Assembly: GCA_963815445.1 (NCBI GenBank) | Contig: CAWFGV010000011.1 | Span: forward strand, 806,001 to 870,000 | From: JANLYC01 sp963815445 | Lineage (GTDB): Bacteria > Actinomycetota > Actinomycetes > Propionibacteriales > Nocardioidaceae | Reading direction: 5' to 3' | Length of the DNA stretch: 64,000 bases | Shown here: piece by piece, positions 28,257 to 37,151 of the stretch | Position numbering within the stretch: the first letter of the stretch is position 1 | Layout of the letters: each line of letters opens with the position of its first letter | The notes under the pieces: model-generated | Database searches by the model: none | The model's input: the letters and a program-made list of their open reading frames with translations, nothing else | What the model was told of the DNA's origin: nothing | Translations under genes and position numbers: made by a program

Positions 28257-30641
28257 GTGAGCTGGGACCCGAAGCCTGGGAACCTTCCGATCGCGGCTAC
28301 GTCGCTGGTCGGCCGTGAGCGACTGCTGACGGAGGTCGCTGACCTCGTCCGGGCCAACCCGCTCGTCACGCTCAGCGGCGTGGGCGGTGTCGGCAAGACG
28401 CGCCTGGCACTCGCTGTCGGCGCAGAGCTTGCGAGCGAGTTCCCTGACGGTGTGTGGATGGTCGGGCTTGCTTCGGTCGGTGACCCTGCCTCGGTACCGG
28501 CGGCGATCGCCACGGCGCTCGGCATCATCCCGAAGGGCGATGCCAACGTGATCGAGAACGTCGCCGAGGCGCTCGCCGGACGACGACTGCTGGTGGTGGT
28601 CGACAACTGCGAGCACGTGCTCGCAGCCGCAGCATCGGCGATCCGCGAGATCCTCGCGCGCGCCGGGACCGCCAAGATCCTGGCTACTTCGCGTGAGTAC
28701 CTGTGGACCGCAGGAGAAGCTCTCCTGTCCGTCTCGCCGTTGGCGCTCGACGGTGGCGACACTTCCGATGCCGTCACGTTGTTCGTCGAGCGGGCCCGCA
28801 CGGTACGACCAGGCTTCGGACTGGCAGAGCCGGAGACCGCTGCGGCGGTGGTCGAGATCTGCGAGACCCTCGATGGGCTTCCGCTGGGGATCGAGCTTGC
28901 CGCGGCCCGGATGGCCGCCATGAGTGCCGTCGAGGTCAGGGACAGGCTCGGCAGCCGCTTCCGCCTGTTGACCGGTCCGGAGCACGGGCCCGAGCGGCAG
29001 CTGACGCTTCGACGCGCGGTGGACTGGTCCTATGACCTCCTCGCTGAAGACGAACGTGCGGTGCTGCGCATCTCGTCGGTGTTCGCGGGTGGCTTCGATC
29101 TCGCGGGCATCCTCGCCGTAGCCGACGGGGCCGATGAGGTGGAGATACTCGCACAGCTCGATTCGTTGGTCCGCAAGTCACTCGTCGTCGCCGATCACGC
29201 CGTCGCGCGCACCAGGTACAGCCTGTTCGAGACGATTCGGCAGTTCGCCGAGGATCGGTTGGCGGAGACCGGCGAGCACGACCTGATGCTCGATCGTCAT
29301 GCCGCGTACTTCGGGCGAGAGGCCGCCACGCGATGGGGGAACTGGAACGGGCCGGGCTGGCGTGACGCTGTCGACTGGGTCGAGATCGAGCTCTCCAACC
29401 TGCGCTCCGCGCTGCACTGGAGCTCGGAGCGGGGTGATCTCGTCGTCGCGACCGACATCGCAGCACACGCCGCATTGCTGGGATTCTCCGTCGAGCTCTT
29501 CGAGACCATCGGCTGGGCGGAGGACCTGCTCGACGCAGCAACGGCTGCCGACGTCGCTCGGCTTCCGCGCCTGTACACCGCGGCGGGCTATGCATGCTTC
29601 GTCGGACGTGCCGAGGCGGCAGCTGTCAACGCGCACCGGGCCACCGAGCTCGAAGGGCGAGCGGGCTATGACCCGTGCGGGCCCGGGTACGCCACCTTCA
29701 TCGAGGCCCTCGCGCACGTCTACTGCGGCGACCTCGATCGCTATGTGGAGCTCACGAGCACGGTGGCGGCCTTGCCAGGGTCAGCGCGGGCCTTCGGAAT
29801 CGCGGCCTACGTCGACGGCCTCCAGTCGGCGGACCGGGTCGATGAGGCCCTCGCGCTGACCGAAGAGGCAGTCACCGCCGCCCGCGAGGTTGGCAATCCC
29901 TATTGGATCGCCTACACGCTGTGGATTGTCGGGCTGGCGTACTCGAAAGTCGATGCGCAGCGCGCTCTGTTGGCCTGGGACGAAGGGGTCGAGTTCGTCG
30001 CTGAGCATGGTGTCGGGTTCTTCGAGGGCTTCATGGCTCGCGACGCAGCCCGGCTGCACACGTCCGACGGAGAGCTCGAAGCCGCCCTTGACCTGTTCGC
30101 TCCGGCGATCGATGCCTTCCGCCAGGCGCGCAACCTGCCACAGCTCATCATCACGCTCGCCAGCTTGCCGGCCCTGTTCGAGCGCCTCGGCCGCCTCGAG
30201 ACGGCCACGACCCTGCTGGGCGCGGTGTCTCGTGAGCCAAGCAGCCAGCATCACGTCCCCGAGCTGGTCGACCTCGGTGGCCGCCTCGCCGGGAGGTTGG
30301 GCGAGAAGAAGTGGGCGCGGTTCCGCTCTTTCGGGGCCGCGATGGATCTGAACGATGCCGCCGCCTACGCCCGGGAACAGATCGCGATCGCACGCCGTCA
30401 GCTGGTCCCAGAGGCGCAACAGGCCCGGCCCGGGGGGCTGACCCGACGAGAGATCCAAGTGCTCCGCCTCGTCGCTGACGGCGCCACGACACGCGAGGTC
30501 TCAGAGCAGCTCTTCATCTCGTCGAAGACCGCCGATCACCACATCCAGAACATCTACACCAAGATCGGTGTGTCCAACCGTGCGGCGGCGACCCGCTGGG
30601 CGCTCGAGCAGGCAGTCGTCGGGAGCAACGCCGCCGGCTGA
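28257..30641 (+). CDS. LuxR-family regulator with N-terminal NTPase (LAL/AfsR-like)
   Basis: A 794-residue regulator. Residues about 15-330 are a STAND-type NTPase: Walker A LSGVGGVGKT, Walker B LLVVVDNCEHV, and GLPLGIELAAARMA. A TPR-like helical middle follows. The last 65 residues are a LuxR/GerE helix-turn-helix (LTRREIQVLRLVADGATTRE, then ISSKTADHHIQNIYTKIGVS). The family activates distant targets upon ligand binding and ATP turnover. GTG 28257 starts right before the conserved NTPase N-terminus. It is monocistronic, so its target is not evident. Confidence 0.92.
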   Translation: MSWDPKPGNLPIAATSLVGRERLLTEVADLVRANPLVTLSGVGGVGKTRLALAVGAELASEFPDGVWMVGLASVGDPASVPAAIATALGIIPKGDANVIENVAEALAGRRLLVVVDNCEHVLAAAASAIREILARAGTAKILATSREYLWTAGEALLSVSPLALDGGDTSDAVTLFVERARTVRPGFGLAEPETAAAVVEICETLDGLPLGIELAAARMAAMSAVEVRDRLGSRFRLLTGPEHGPERQLTLRRAVDWSYDLLAEDERAVLRISSVFAGGFDLAGILAVADGADEVEILAQLDSLVRKSLVVADHAVARTRYSLFETIRQFAEDRLAETGEHDLMLDRHAAYFGREAATRWGNWNGPGWRDAVDWVEIELSNLRSALHWSSERGDLVVATDIAAHAALLGFSVELFETIGWAEDLLDAATAADVARLPRLYTAAGYACFVGRAEAAAVNAHRATELEGRAGYDPCGPGYATFIEALAHVYCGDLDRYVELTSTVAALPGSARAFGIAAYVDGLQSADRVDEALALTEEAVTAAREVGNPYWIAYTLWIVGLAYSKVDAQRALLAWDEGVEFVAEHGVGFFEGFMARDAARLHTSDGELEAALDLFAPAIDAFRQARNLPQLIITLASLPALFERLGRLETATTLLGAVSREPSSQHHVPELVDLGGRLAGRLGEKKWARFRSFGAAMDLNDAAAYAREQIAIARRQLVPEAQQARPGGLTRREIQVLRLVADGATTREVSEQLFISSKTADHHIQNIYTKIGVSNRAAATRWALEQAVVGSNAAG

Positions 30642-30671
30642 GCCGACCGGCCGGTCCACGCGTGGCACGTA

Positions 30672-30728
30672 TCACGGGACCTGCCCTTCCCTGACTTTCG
30701 TCACGGGACCCGCCGTTCGCTGATTTCG
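30672..30728. repeat. Imperfect 28/29-bp direct repeat
   Basis: 30672-30700 and 30701-30728 both start TCACGGGACC and end TTTCG, with about 24 matching positions. It lies in the 229-base gap between the LuxR gene and the small ABM-like gene, which otherwise holds no gene. It could be a pair of regulator sites. Confidence 0.7.
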
Positions 30729-30870
30729 CCGATCCTGTCGGCACTGACGACCGGAAATGGGGAGGTCTCCCGATGCGTCGCGACCACCGTTCACCGCAGG
30801 CTGGCACTGGGCCAGCGACCTGGACTGGCAAGCAAAAGATCCGACGAGATCATCACGAACGGAGACGCAC

Positions 30871-31143
30871 ATGTTACTCGCAACGACGACAGTGAACGAC
30901 CTCGACCAGTTCCTGGCCGTGTTCGGAGAGAAGGGCGCAGCTAAGCGCGAAGAGCACGGATCCAAGGGTTCGACGGTCTACCAGGACCCGAGCCAGGAAG
31001 ACCGCGTCTGGGCCGTCTTCGACTGGGATGCGCAGGGCTGGGCGAACTTCGTGTCCGACCCGGAGGTCCCTCCGATCCTGGCCGACGCCGGGCACAAGCA
31101 GAAGCCAGTGGCGGCCGAGATCGTCGGCACCTACCGCGCCTAG
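30871..31143 (+). CDS. Small ABM-like (ferredoxin-fold) protein
   Basis: A 90-residue protein with the pattern of dimeric alpha-beta barrel proteins: an opening strand LLATTTVNDLDQFLAVF, a KREEHGSKGSTVYQDPS turn, then RVWAVFDWDAQGWANFVSD and a last strand. Close families include ABM monooxygenases and small hypothetical actinobacterial proteins. ATG 30871 has GGAG eight bases upstream; the frame upstream to 30757 is not protein-like. No function can be assigned. Confidence 0.65.
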   Translation: MLLATTTVNDLDQFLAVFGEKGAAKREEHGSKGSTVYQDPSQEDRVWAVFDWDAQGWANFVSDPEVPPILADAGHKQKPVAAEIVGTYRA

Positions 31144-31193
31144 TGATCCATCCCCGGCCGTCCGGACAGGGCGGCCCAGCCAACGACAACACA

Positions 31194-31265
31194 TAGGTCA
31201 GGGACGAGCGCTGACGCCGACCTCCGTCGGACGTCGGACATTCGACAGCGCTCGTCCCTGACCTA
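31194..31265. repeat. Perfect 20-bp inverted repeat with 32-base loop
   Basis: 31194-31213 is the exact reverse complement of 31246-31265. The loop has a smaller hairpin (CCGAC/GTCGG). It lies between the ABM-like gene's stop and the start of the AmiC-like gene, ending 17 bases before its ATG and just ahead of the ribosome site. It could be an attenuator, a terminator without T-run, or ends of a lost mobile element. Confidence 0.85.
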
Positions 31266-31282
31266 CATGGAGAGGAAACGTC

Positions 31283-32401
31283 ATGCCAAGCACAACCAAC
31301 CGGCCGGCGCGAGTCGGCATCGTCACCGACCAGACTGGTGCCCTGTCGTTCATGGGCATCGCCAATACGAACATCGCAACGATGGTGATCGACGACATCA
31401 ACGCACAGGGCGGCTTGCTCGGTCAGCCCATCGAGCTGTTCGTCGAGGACAGCGCGACCGATGACAGCGCGGCCGAGGCCGCCGCCACCAAGCTCGTCGA
31501 GCAGGAGCACGTGGACGTCATCCTCGGCGGCATCTACAGCTCGACCCGCCAGGCCATCAAGCGCCCGACAGTCGACCGCGGCAGGACGCTGTACATCTAC
31601 CCGGAGCAGTACGAGGGCCAGGAGTGCGACCCCCTGATCTTCTGCACCGGTCCGGTGCCTGCCCAGCAGGTCGAACCACTCATCCCCTGGCTCATGCGAC
31701 AGACCGGGGCCAAGAAGTTCTACATGCCGTCAGCCGACTACATCTGGCCGCACGTCATGAACAAGAAGGTCAGGGAGGCCGTCGCCACTGAGGGTGGATC
31801 CATCGTCGGCGAGGAGTACTTCCCCATGGATCACACCGACTACGACCGGACCGTGGACGACATCATGGCCAGTGGTGCCGACGTGGTGTTCAACACGATC
31901 GTGCCGCCGGGGCTGACGCCATTTCTCGAGCGGCTCTACGACGCCGGTTTCACCAAGAACGGCGGACACATCGTCTGCACGTACTTCGACGAGAACTTCC
32001 TGAACCTGGTGCCCGCCGAGCATGTCGAGGGCCTGTACGGCTGTCTCGACTACTACCGGGACGTCGAGGAACCGTTCAGCGCAGCACTGCTCGACGCGTA
32101 CGAGAGGCGCTATCCCGGCAGTGCGATGTTCACCGCCGGCAGCGCATGCACCGGGATGTACCGCGGCTTGAAGCTGTGGGAGGCAGCCGTCAACGAGGCC
32201 GGCTCACTGGACCAGGTCGATGTGATCAGGGCGCTGGACCACGCTCGGATCGACGAAGGCCCTGGCGGTCCCGCGGAGATGGTGCCGGGTCAGCACCACG
32301 TCCGGCTGAACATGTACATCGCGCAGTCCCACGGTGGCACCTTCAAGGTGGTCAGGAACCTCGGGGTCATCGACCCGCAGGAGTGTGAAGTCGGCGCGTG
32401 A
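31283..32401 (+). CDS. AmiC/UrtA-like type-1 periplasmic-binding-fold protein without signal peptide
   Basis: A 372-residue amide/urea-binding-like protein. It begins directly with VGIVTDQTGALSFMG (first strand of the fold) and continues with MVIDDINAQGGLLGQPIELF and LYIYPEQYEGQECDPLIFCTG, typical of the urea/short-chain amide branch. There is no signal peptide or lipobox, and no permease or ATPase gene is near. It may therefore act in the cytosol as a ligand sensor like AmiC (inference). ATG 31283 follows GGAGAGG. The strong hairpin before the start may control its expression. Confidence 0.82.
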   Translation: MPSTTNRPARVGIVTDQTGALSFMGIANTNIATMVIDDINAQGGLLGQPIELFVEDSATDDSAAEAAATKLVEQEHVDVILGGIYSSTRQAIKRPTVDRGRTLYIYPEQYEGQECDPLIFCTGPVPAQQVEPLIPWLMRQTGAKKFYMPSADYIWPHVMNKKVREAVATEGGSIVGEEYFPMDHTDYDRTVDDIMASGADVVFNTIVPPGLTPFLERLYDAGFTKNGGHIVCTYFDENFLNLVPAEHVEGLYGCLDYYRDVEEPFSAALLDAYERRYPGSAMFTAGSACTGMYRGLKLWEAAVNEAGSLDQVDVIRALDHARIDEGPGGPAEMVPGQHHVRLNMYIAQSHGGTFKVVRNLGVIDPQECEVGA

Positions 32402-32633
32402 TGTGTGGATCCTCGGCTAGCCGCCGCGTACCCCGTGGTTTCCGGAGGGACGCCGTACACCTGGCCGTCCCGGGGTCGGGTGTCGGTAACGTGAACGGAT
32501 CCGTACCCACGCTCGCGTCACGTCAGCGCCGGACGCAGCATTAGGCTCTCGGTACATTCACCGGAGTCGACGTGCATCCCTTGGGTGCCGTGGGTCGGCC
32601 GGAGGCCGACACACGCGGAGAGCTGAGGACGAG

Positions 32634-33662
32634 TTGAAGATCCTGGTCACCGGCGCGACCGGCTACGTCGGCGGTCGACTAGTGCCCTTGCTGATCGAGC
32701 GCGGCCACGACGTGCGCACCACGACGAGCGACCCTGACCGAGAGCAGCCGTGGTGGGGCGACCGAGTGGAGACCGTCGTCATGGACGCGCTCGACGCCGA
32801 CCAGGTCACCGCCGCCTGCCAGAGCGTTGACGCGGTGTACTACCTGATCCATGGAATGGGCGGCGACGACTTCGCCGACGCTGACCGCAAGGCGGCCACC
32901 AACCTCGCGAACGGAGCACGCGCCCACGGCGTCGACCGGATTGTGTATCTCTCCGGGCTCGTCCCGGACGCCGACGATTCCGAGCTCTCCGAACACATCC
33001 GATCCCGACGCGAGGTCGAGCGGATCCTCAGCGATGTCCCCGCCACCGTGGTCGTCCTGCGCGCCGCGGTGCTCCTGGGCAGCGGGTCCACCTCGTTCGA
33101 GATCATCCGCCAGGTCAGCGAACGTATGCCCGTGCACACCGTGCCGTCGTGGATGGACTCGATGGTGCAGCCGATCGCTGTCGTCGACGTACTCGAGGCG
33201 CTGGTCGGCGCGCTCGAGTACACCGGCCCGTCGCGCCACTTCGACGTGGGCGGCCCGGACCAGCTGCGCTACGGAGCGCTGCTCCAGGCATACACCGAGC
33301 ACGCGGGGCTCGATCGCCCCCAAGTCAACGTGCCACTGCTGCCGACAGCCCTCGTAGGCACGCTGGTAGGCAGCCTCACCGACGTGCCCCGGCCAACGGT
33401 CGAGGCGCTGGTCGAGAGCCTCCATCACGACATGCTCGTCGCTGACAACGACTTCCAATCGGTCCTGCTACCGGAGGGCCATCGCCTCGTGGGACTGGAC
33501 GAGGCTTTCCGCCGTTCGCTCGCTCCGCGAGCGACAATGCCCAAGCAGTCAGACCCGATGGGGCCGCTTCCACAGGACCCGGCCTGGGCCAGCGGCGGGG
33601 ACGAGCGACCCGCATTGGCGAAGTTGGTCGACGCCGCAAAGGACGTCTTGCCGGACTCCTGA
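32634..33662 (+). CDS. Atypical SDR / NmrA-like NAD(P)-binding protein
   Basis: A 342-residue extended-SDR protein. ILVTGATGYVGGRLVPLL is the cofactor motif. DAVYYLIHGMGGDDFAD and RIVYLSGLVP follow the LigE/YbjT-like branch, in which the Tyr-Lys catalytic pair is often missing, and no YxxxK is seen in the expected place. The role could be a cofactor-dependent sensor or a quinone-related reductase. TTG 32634 is used, with GAGGACG upstream; no better start precedes the motif. It is alone on the strand after a 232-base gap with no gene. Confidence 0.82.
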   Translation: MKILVTGATGYVGGRLVPLLIERGHDVRTTTSDPDREQPWWGDRVETVVMDALDADQVTAACQSVDAVYYLIHGMGGDDFADADRKAATNLANGARAHGVDRIVYLSGLVPDADDSELSEHIRSRREVERILSDVPATVVVLRAAVLLGSGSTSFEIIRQVSERMPVHTVPSWMDSMVQPIAVVDVLEALVGALEYTGPSRHFDVGGPDQLRYGALLQAYTEHAGLDRPQVNVPLLPTALVGTLVGSLTDVPRPTVEALVESLHHDMLVADNDFQSVLLPEGHRLVGLDEAFRRSLAPRATMPKQSDPMGPLPQDPAWASGGDERPALAKLVDAAKDVLPDS

Positions 33663-33738
33663 GCGTCTCAGCCCTAGGCCTTTTCGGTCACTCATCGCTT
33701 CTCGGGCAGGCAGTCGGGGCGCGCGGCAGACTGAACTG

Positions 33739-34350
33739 GTGCAGACGTTCCTTCCCTATGCCGACTTCGAGCGCTCGGCGCGCGCTCTGGACCGCAAGCG
33801 CCTCGGCAAGCAGCGCGTGGAGACCATCCAAGTGGTCCGTGCACTGACCAGGCCCGGCTACGGATGGCAGAACCACCCGGCTGTACTGATGTGGAGAGGA
33901 TTCGAGGAAGCGCTCGGACGATACGGATTCGCGTGCTGCGCGGTCTGGACGGAGCTCGGCTTCGGCGACACGTGCGCGCTCACGATTGCGACCGACCTGC
34001 GGGCGACCGGCATCGAGAGCGTGCGGACGCAGACCGAGCTCGCCGCGGGGGCTGCTCTGCCCCCATGGCTCGGCGATGAGGCGGTGCACCGCAGCCACCA
34101 ATCAGCGCTCGTTCGCAAGGATCCCGAGCACTACCGAGCGCTGTTCCCAGACGTGCCCGAAGACCTGCCGTACGTATGGCCGGTGAGATCCCCGGCCGTC
34201 CTTGCGGCCGAACAGCGCAAGGCCGACAGCGAGGCGCGGCGACAGCTCCGGGCACACGAGCGGGTACACATGGAGGCCGAGCAGCTGCGCCGCCGACGCA
34301 GCAGGGCCGCGAAGAAAGGTTGGCGGACGAGGCGGCAGAACTACACTTAG
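33739..34350 (+). CDS. MSMEG_6728-family protein
   Basis: A 203-residue protein with the pattern of the actinobacterial MSMEG_6728 family: opening QTFLPYADFERSARALDRKR, then LGKQRVETIQVVRALT and YGWQNHPAVLMWRGFEEAL. The family looks like pyrimidine-dimer glycosylase-related proteins (basic, DNA-binding-like), but no activity is established. The C-terminal 45 residues are a basic coiled-coil tail rich in Arg and Glu. GTG 33739 gives the conserved start. Confidence 0.82.
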   Translation: MQTFLPYADFERSARALDRKRLGKQRVETIQVVRALTRPGYGWQNHPAVLMWRGFEEALGRYGFACCAVWTELGFGDTCALTIATDLRATGIESVRTQTELAAGAALPPWLGDEAVHRSHQSALVRKDPEHYRALFPDVPEDLPYVWPVRSPAVLAAEQRKADSEARRQLRAHERVHMEAEQLRRRRSRAAKKGWRTRRQNYT

Positions 34351-34508
34351 CGGACACGTGGGCCCGTTGAGGAGGAAGGAGCACATGCGCACCCATGGCG
34401 TTCACGTCAACCCGCTGGTCGGAACGCTGCTTCTCACGCGAAAGGTCATCGACGTACCAATGCCGGGAGTCGTTGCATAGTGGTGACCGTGAGGGGTACC
34501 GATGCCGA

Positions 34509-35177
34509 GTGAGCGTTCTTGCGTCCGCGGCCCGCGCCGCCTCGTCCGCCGGTGGGCAAGTCTTGCGAGCCGCAACCGGAGTCATCACCGCCCGGCCGGC
34601 TGCCAAGCCACTGCATCCCCGGGGCACTGTCATACAGGGAACGCTCCACCGCTTCGGTGGTGGGCCCACGACCGGTGCGGCGTGGCTGGATCAGGCGGGT
34701 GATGACGTCGTGCTGGTTCGGCAGTCGCGAGCAGTCGGGCTGCCGGCACCCTTTCCGGACATCTTCGGCCTTGCAATCCGAGTGCCGACCGAGGGTGGCC
34801 GCCACGGCGATCTGTTGTTCGCATCGACCGGTCTCGGACGGCTCACCCGCTTCACGCTGACCCCCGCCCAGTCGCCGCACCGGAGACCGATGACCACGCT
34901 GCTGCCCTATCGCACACCGGCCGGCGCGATGCTGTTGTCCGCGGTGTTTCACAGCCAGAACAAAGTCGAGTTGGCGTGGGCCCTTCGCTCAGGTGCGTGG
35001 CATCCATTCGCCGAACTGGTTCTCGACAAGGCGCCGGTCGACGGTACGGCCGATCTGTTGGTGTCCTTCGAACCGGTCAGGAACGTACTCCCCGGTTTGG
35101 AAACCTACGACTGGGTTCGGCGGCTACGAGAGCCTGCCTACGTGACCGCCCGCCGGTCGCGCCGCGCGCCCGCTTGA
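34509..35177 (+). CDS. Catalase-barrel-like hypothetical protein
   Basis: A 222-residue protein. PLHPRGTVIQGTLHRFG, WLDQAGDDVVLVRQSRAVGLP and IFGLAIRVPTEGG form a beta-barrel-like pattern loosely resembling the catalase core (GLAIR is like GFAVR), but the haem ligands are not seen. Similar actinobacterial proteins are loosely labelled phosphodiesterases, without a metal motif here to support it. GTG 34509 was chosen; the frame back to 34395 shows no protein-like composition. Confidence 0.6.
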   Translation: MSVLASAARAASSAGGQVLRAATGVITARPAAKPLHPRGTVIQGTLHRFGGGPTTGAAWLDQAGDDVVLVRQSRAVGLPAPFPDIFGLAIRVPTEGGRHGDLLFASTGLGRLTRFTLTPAQSPHRRPMTTLLPYRTPAGAMLLSAVFHSQNKVELAWALRSGAWHPFAELVLDKAPVDGTADLLVSFEPVRNVLPGLETYDWVRRLREPAYVTARRSRRAPA

Positions 35178-35484
35178 AGACAAAGGGCAAGGCTCCTGTC
35201 TGTCGCGAACAGGATGCCGGCGTTGGCCACGTCGGTCAGTCCATCCAAGCTGGGTCCCCATGACTCTCGACCGTCAGAAGTCCTGCCCGCCGCCCGAACC
35301 TTGCTGTGGCCAGAGGATTGGGGCCTGTCGGCCGGCCACCGCCTTCACGGCATCGTTCAGCGGCCACCCGTTCACGATCCGATCCAGTTGGACAGCAAGA
35401 TCTGACGTGTCCCTTCCAGATCAATCGCTCCTGAAACTGATTGTCGCGACTGTCTGTCCGACCCTCCGGTGGGTCCTACGCATC
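35178..35484. other. Intergenic stretch with one possible gene remnant
   Basis: No complete gene is supported. On the minus strand, a frame without a good start (about 35274-35410) reads DRIVNGWPLNDAVKAVAG and stops at 35274. It looks like the end of a lost protein, of unknown family. The remainder shows no features I can support. Confidence 0.35.
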
Positions 35485-35916
35485 TCAAGATTCAAGGGTG
35501 CGCTTGAGATTGTTGACAAAGACCTTGTTCCGGCGCGGCACCATGAACGCCATCATGGGCGTCATCAACACTTTGAGCCCGGTGAGTCGCATCTCCACGG
35601 CGCGTGTAAATCGGGTGGTTTCGCCGGCAGACTCGACCGTGTAGGTAATCCGTGGTTGCATGCCGGCGAAGTCGGCCCGATACACCACCCGAACCCCGGG
35701 CTCGACCTCGAGCGCCGTTACGGAGCCGTCGGTGTTGCCCAGGAACGGCTTGAACTTCACCGCATAGGTCTTACCGACGACTGGGACCGGATCGGTTTCC
35801 GAAGGCACCGAGGCAATGTCCGTGTGCCAGCTCGGTTCGTTGCGGAGGTCAGCGACATACCGAAAAACCTCGTCTGGCGCGCGCGCGACCATGACGCTCT
35901 CTGCGGACGTGACCAT
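35485..35916 (-). CDS. SRPBCC-family (polyketide-cyclase-like) protein
   Basis: A 143-residue START/SRPBCC helix-grip protein: ESVMVARAPDEVFRYVADLRN (first strand and helix), then WHTDIASVP and a C-terminal helix after VEMRLTGLKVLMTPMMAF. These domains bind hydrophobic ligands; no active site is visible. ATG 35916 has GGAGGAG six bases upstream; the extra N-terminal residues to 36000 are unlikely. The following 385 bases up to 36301 hold no supported gene apart from its promoter. Confidence 0.82.
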   Translation of the reverse strand: MVTSAESVMVARAPDEVFRYVADLRNEPSWHTDIASVPSETDPVPVVGKTYAVKFKPFLGNTDGSVTALEVEPGVRVVYRADFAGMQPRITYTVESAGETTRFTRAVEMRLTGLKVLMTPMMAFMVPRRNKVFVNNLKRTLES

Positions 35917-36301
35917 CGACTCCTCCGTCCAGACGAGCGCACAGGGCGCTGTCACAGTCCCTGTCTGCGTTCGATGCCACTCCAGCGTAGACCCGGGCAC
36001 CCTACGGGTTGTCCAGAGGGAACATGGTGCCGCGATGGCAGACGTGCAGGTGTCAGTACAACGATGGGGGATCCGGCCTGGTCGCCGGGTCGTGCCGGGC
36101 CGCGGCTTCGCGGTCCGCGCGGACCTCTCTCATTCCAAGGAGATGACCGGATAGCGGGGTGACGGGACCCGAGGAACAATGCGTCGGTGGCGCCGTGAGC
36201 CGGCCAGGCTGGAAACGCTCCGAGACACCCGCTGACCGGGCAGTGGTGCCGCGCCTGGAGCCGCTGGTGGACGACTGGGCGCGAGTCAAAGAGCTGGCAC
36301 G

Positions 36302-36440
36302 TGCTGTCCTCGACGGGGTCCGTGAAGGCGAGCAAAGCCGTCAATGTCGGGTCGATCTCCACACGCAGGCGGTCATGCTGGGGGCGAAGCCGGGCGACGA
36401 CTTCACCAAGGGCTTCGTCGACTTCATCACGATCGGCTGA
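36302..36440 (+). pseudogene. Degraded 3' copy of the LamG-domain gene
   Basis: A plus-strand remnant that matches the last 45 residues of the LamG protein at 23838-24482. One frame gives TGSVKASKAVNVGSIST (to about 36363), then the other gives AVMLGAKPGDDFTKGFVDFI, ending with Gly-stop at 36440. The counterparts in the intact gene are DGSVKASKSVKVGNIS and PVMLAAKPGDDFTKGLIDFI. One frameshift separates the two pieces; no upstream part of the domain can be found. Confidence 0.85.
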
Positions 36441-36456
36441 CCGCTCCCCGGAAGTT

Positions 36457-36474
36457 ATACAAACCACCTTGTAT
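36457..36474. promoter_or_regulatory. Candidate ArsR operator
   Basis: Perfect inverted repeat ATACAA-N6-TTGTAT, ending 29 bases before the ArsR-type gene's ATG. The size and location suit autorepression by a winged-helix dimer. Confidence 0.5.
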
Positions 36475-36503
36475 GACGAGGAGACGCTCGTCATGCTGGC
36501 GAC

Positions 36504-37151
36504 ATGCCGCGCAAGACAGCCGCTGAACGACACCGCGCCACGGCACCATCGCGATCGCCAGGCGGTGAAACGGGCAGCGACCTCCTCGACGTCCTGATCG
36601 CCTTCCATCACCCGACCCGCCGATGGCTCGTCGAGCTCCTCGAGGTCGAGGGACCCACCACAGTCGGTCGGCTTGCTGACCTGACAGGCCTCGCGGTGGG
36701 CTCGATCAGCCACCATCTCAAGGCCCTGCATCAACGCGGTTTCATCGCGCCCGCACCGGAGCTCGCACGTGACACCCGCGAGAGCTGGTGGCGGTCAACA
36801 CCGCGAAGACTGAGCTGGAGCGCCGACGATTTCACGCCGGGGACCATGGGACGACGCGTGGCGGACGCGGCGGAGGCGGAGAACCTCCGACACCAGGTTC
36901 GCGCCGTTCAGTCCTGGATGACCTCGAGAAGCACCAGCGACGAGGACTGGCGGCGAAGTGCTTCCTCGACCGACACCATGGTGTCGGCCACAGTCGATGA
37001 GCTCGCTGACCTCGGCCGCCGCCTGGCTGATGAGATCGCGGCGTGGTCTGCGGACTGTCGCTCACACGCGGCCGCCGGCGATGACGGGTCGGAACGGCGA
37101 CCGGTGCGGGTGATCGCGCGGGCGTTCCCCAGCGGTGCTGTACGGCCATGA
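36504..37151 (+). CDS. ArsR-type winged-helix regulator
   Basis: A 215-residue protein. Residues about 25-100 form an ArsR winged helix: LIAFHHPTRRWLVELLEVEG, then TVGRLADLTGLAVGSISHHL. No metal-binding Cys motif is visible, so the signal is likely a small molecule. The long C-terminal helical part (about 110 residues) is unusual for minimal ArsR and resembles regulators paired with MFS exporters. Its stop overlaps the start of the MFS gene (ATGA at 37148), so it probably controls that transporter and itself through the palindrome at 36457-36474. Confidence 0.87.
   Translation: MPRKTAAERHRATAPSRSPGGETGSDLLDVLIAFHHPTRRWLVELLEVEGPTTVGRLADLTGLAVGSISHHLKALHQRGFIAPAPELARDTRESWWRSTPRRLSWSADDFTPGTMGRRVADAAEAENLRHQVRAVQSWMTSRSTSDEDWRRSASSTDTMVSATVDELADLGRRLADEIAAWSADCRSHAAAGDDGSERRPVRVIARAFPSGAVRP

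Noticed and set aside
32402..32633. Riboswitch in the gap before the SDR-like gene
   Set aside because: Only a short 7-bp hairpin (GTCGGCC/GGCCGAC) can be seen; no riboswitch core is recognised.
34509..35177. Catalase or phosphodiesterase call for this gene
   Set aside because: The barrel-like pattern is suggestive, but neither haem ligands nor a phosphodiesterase metal motif can be seen, so it is left as hypothetical.
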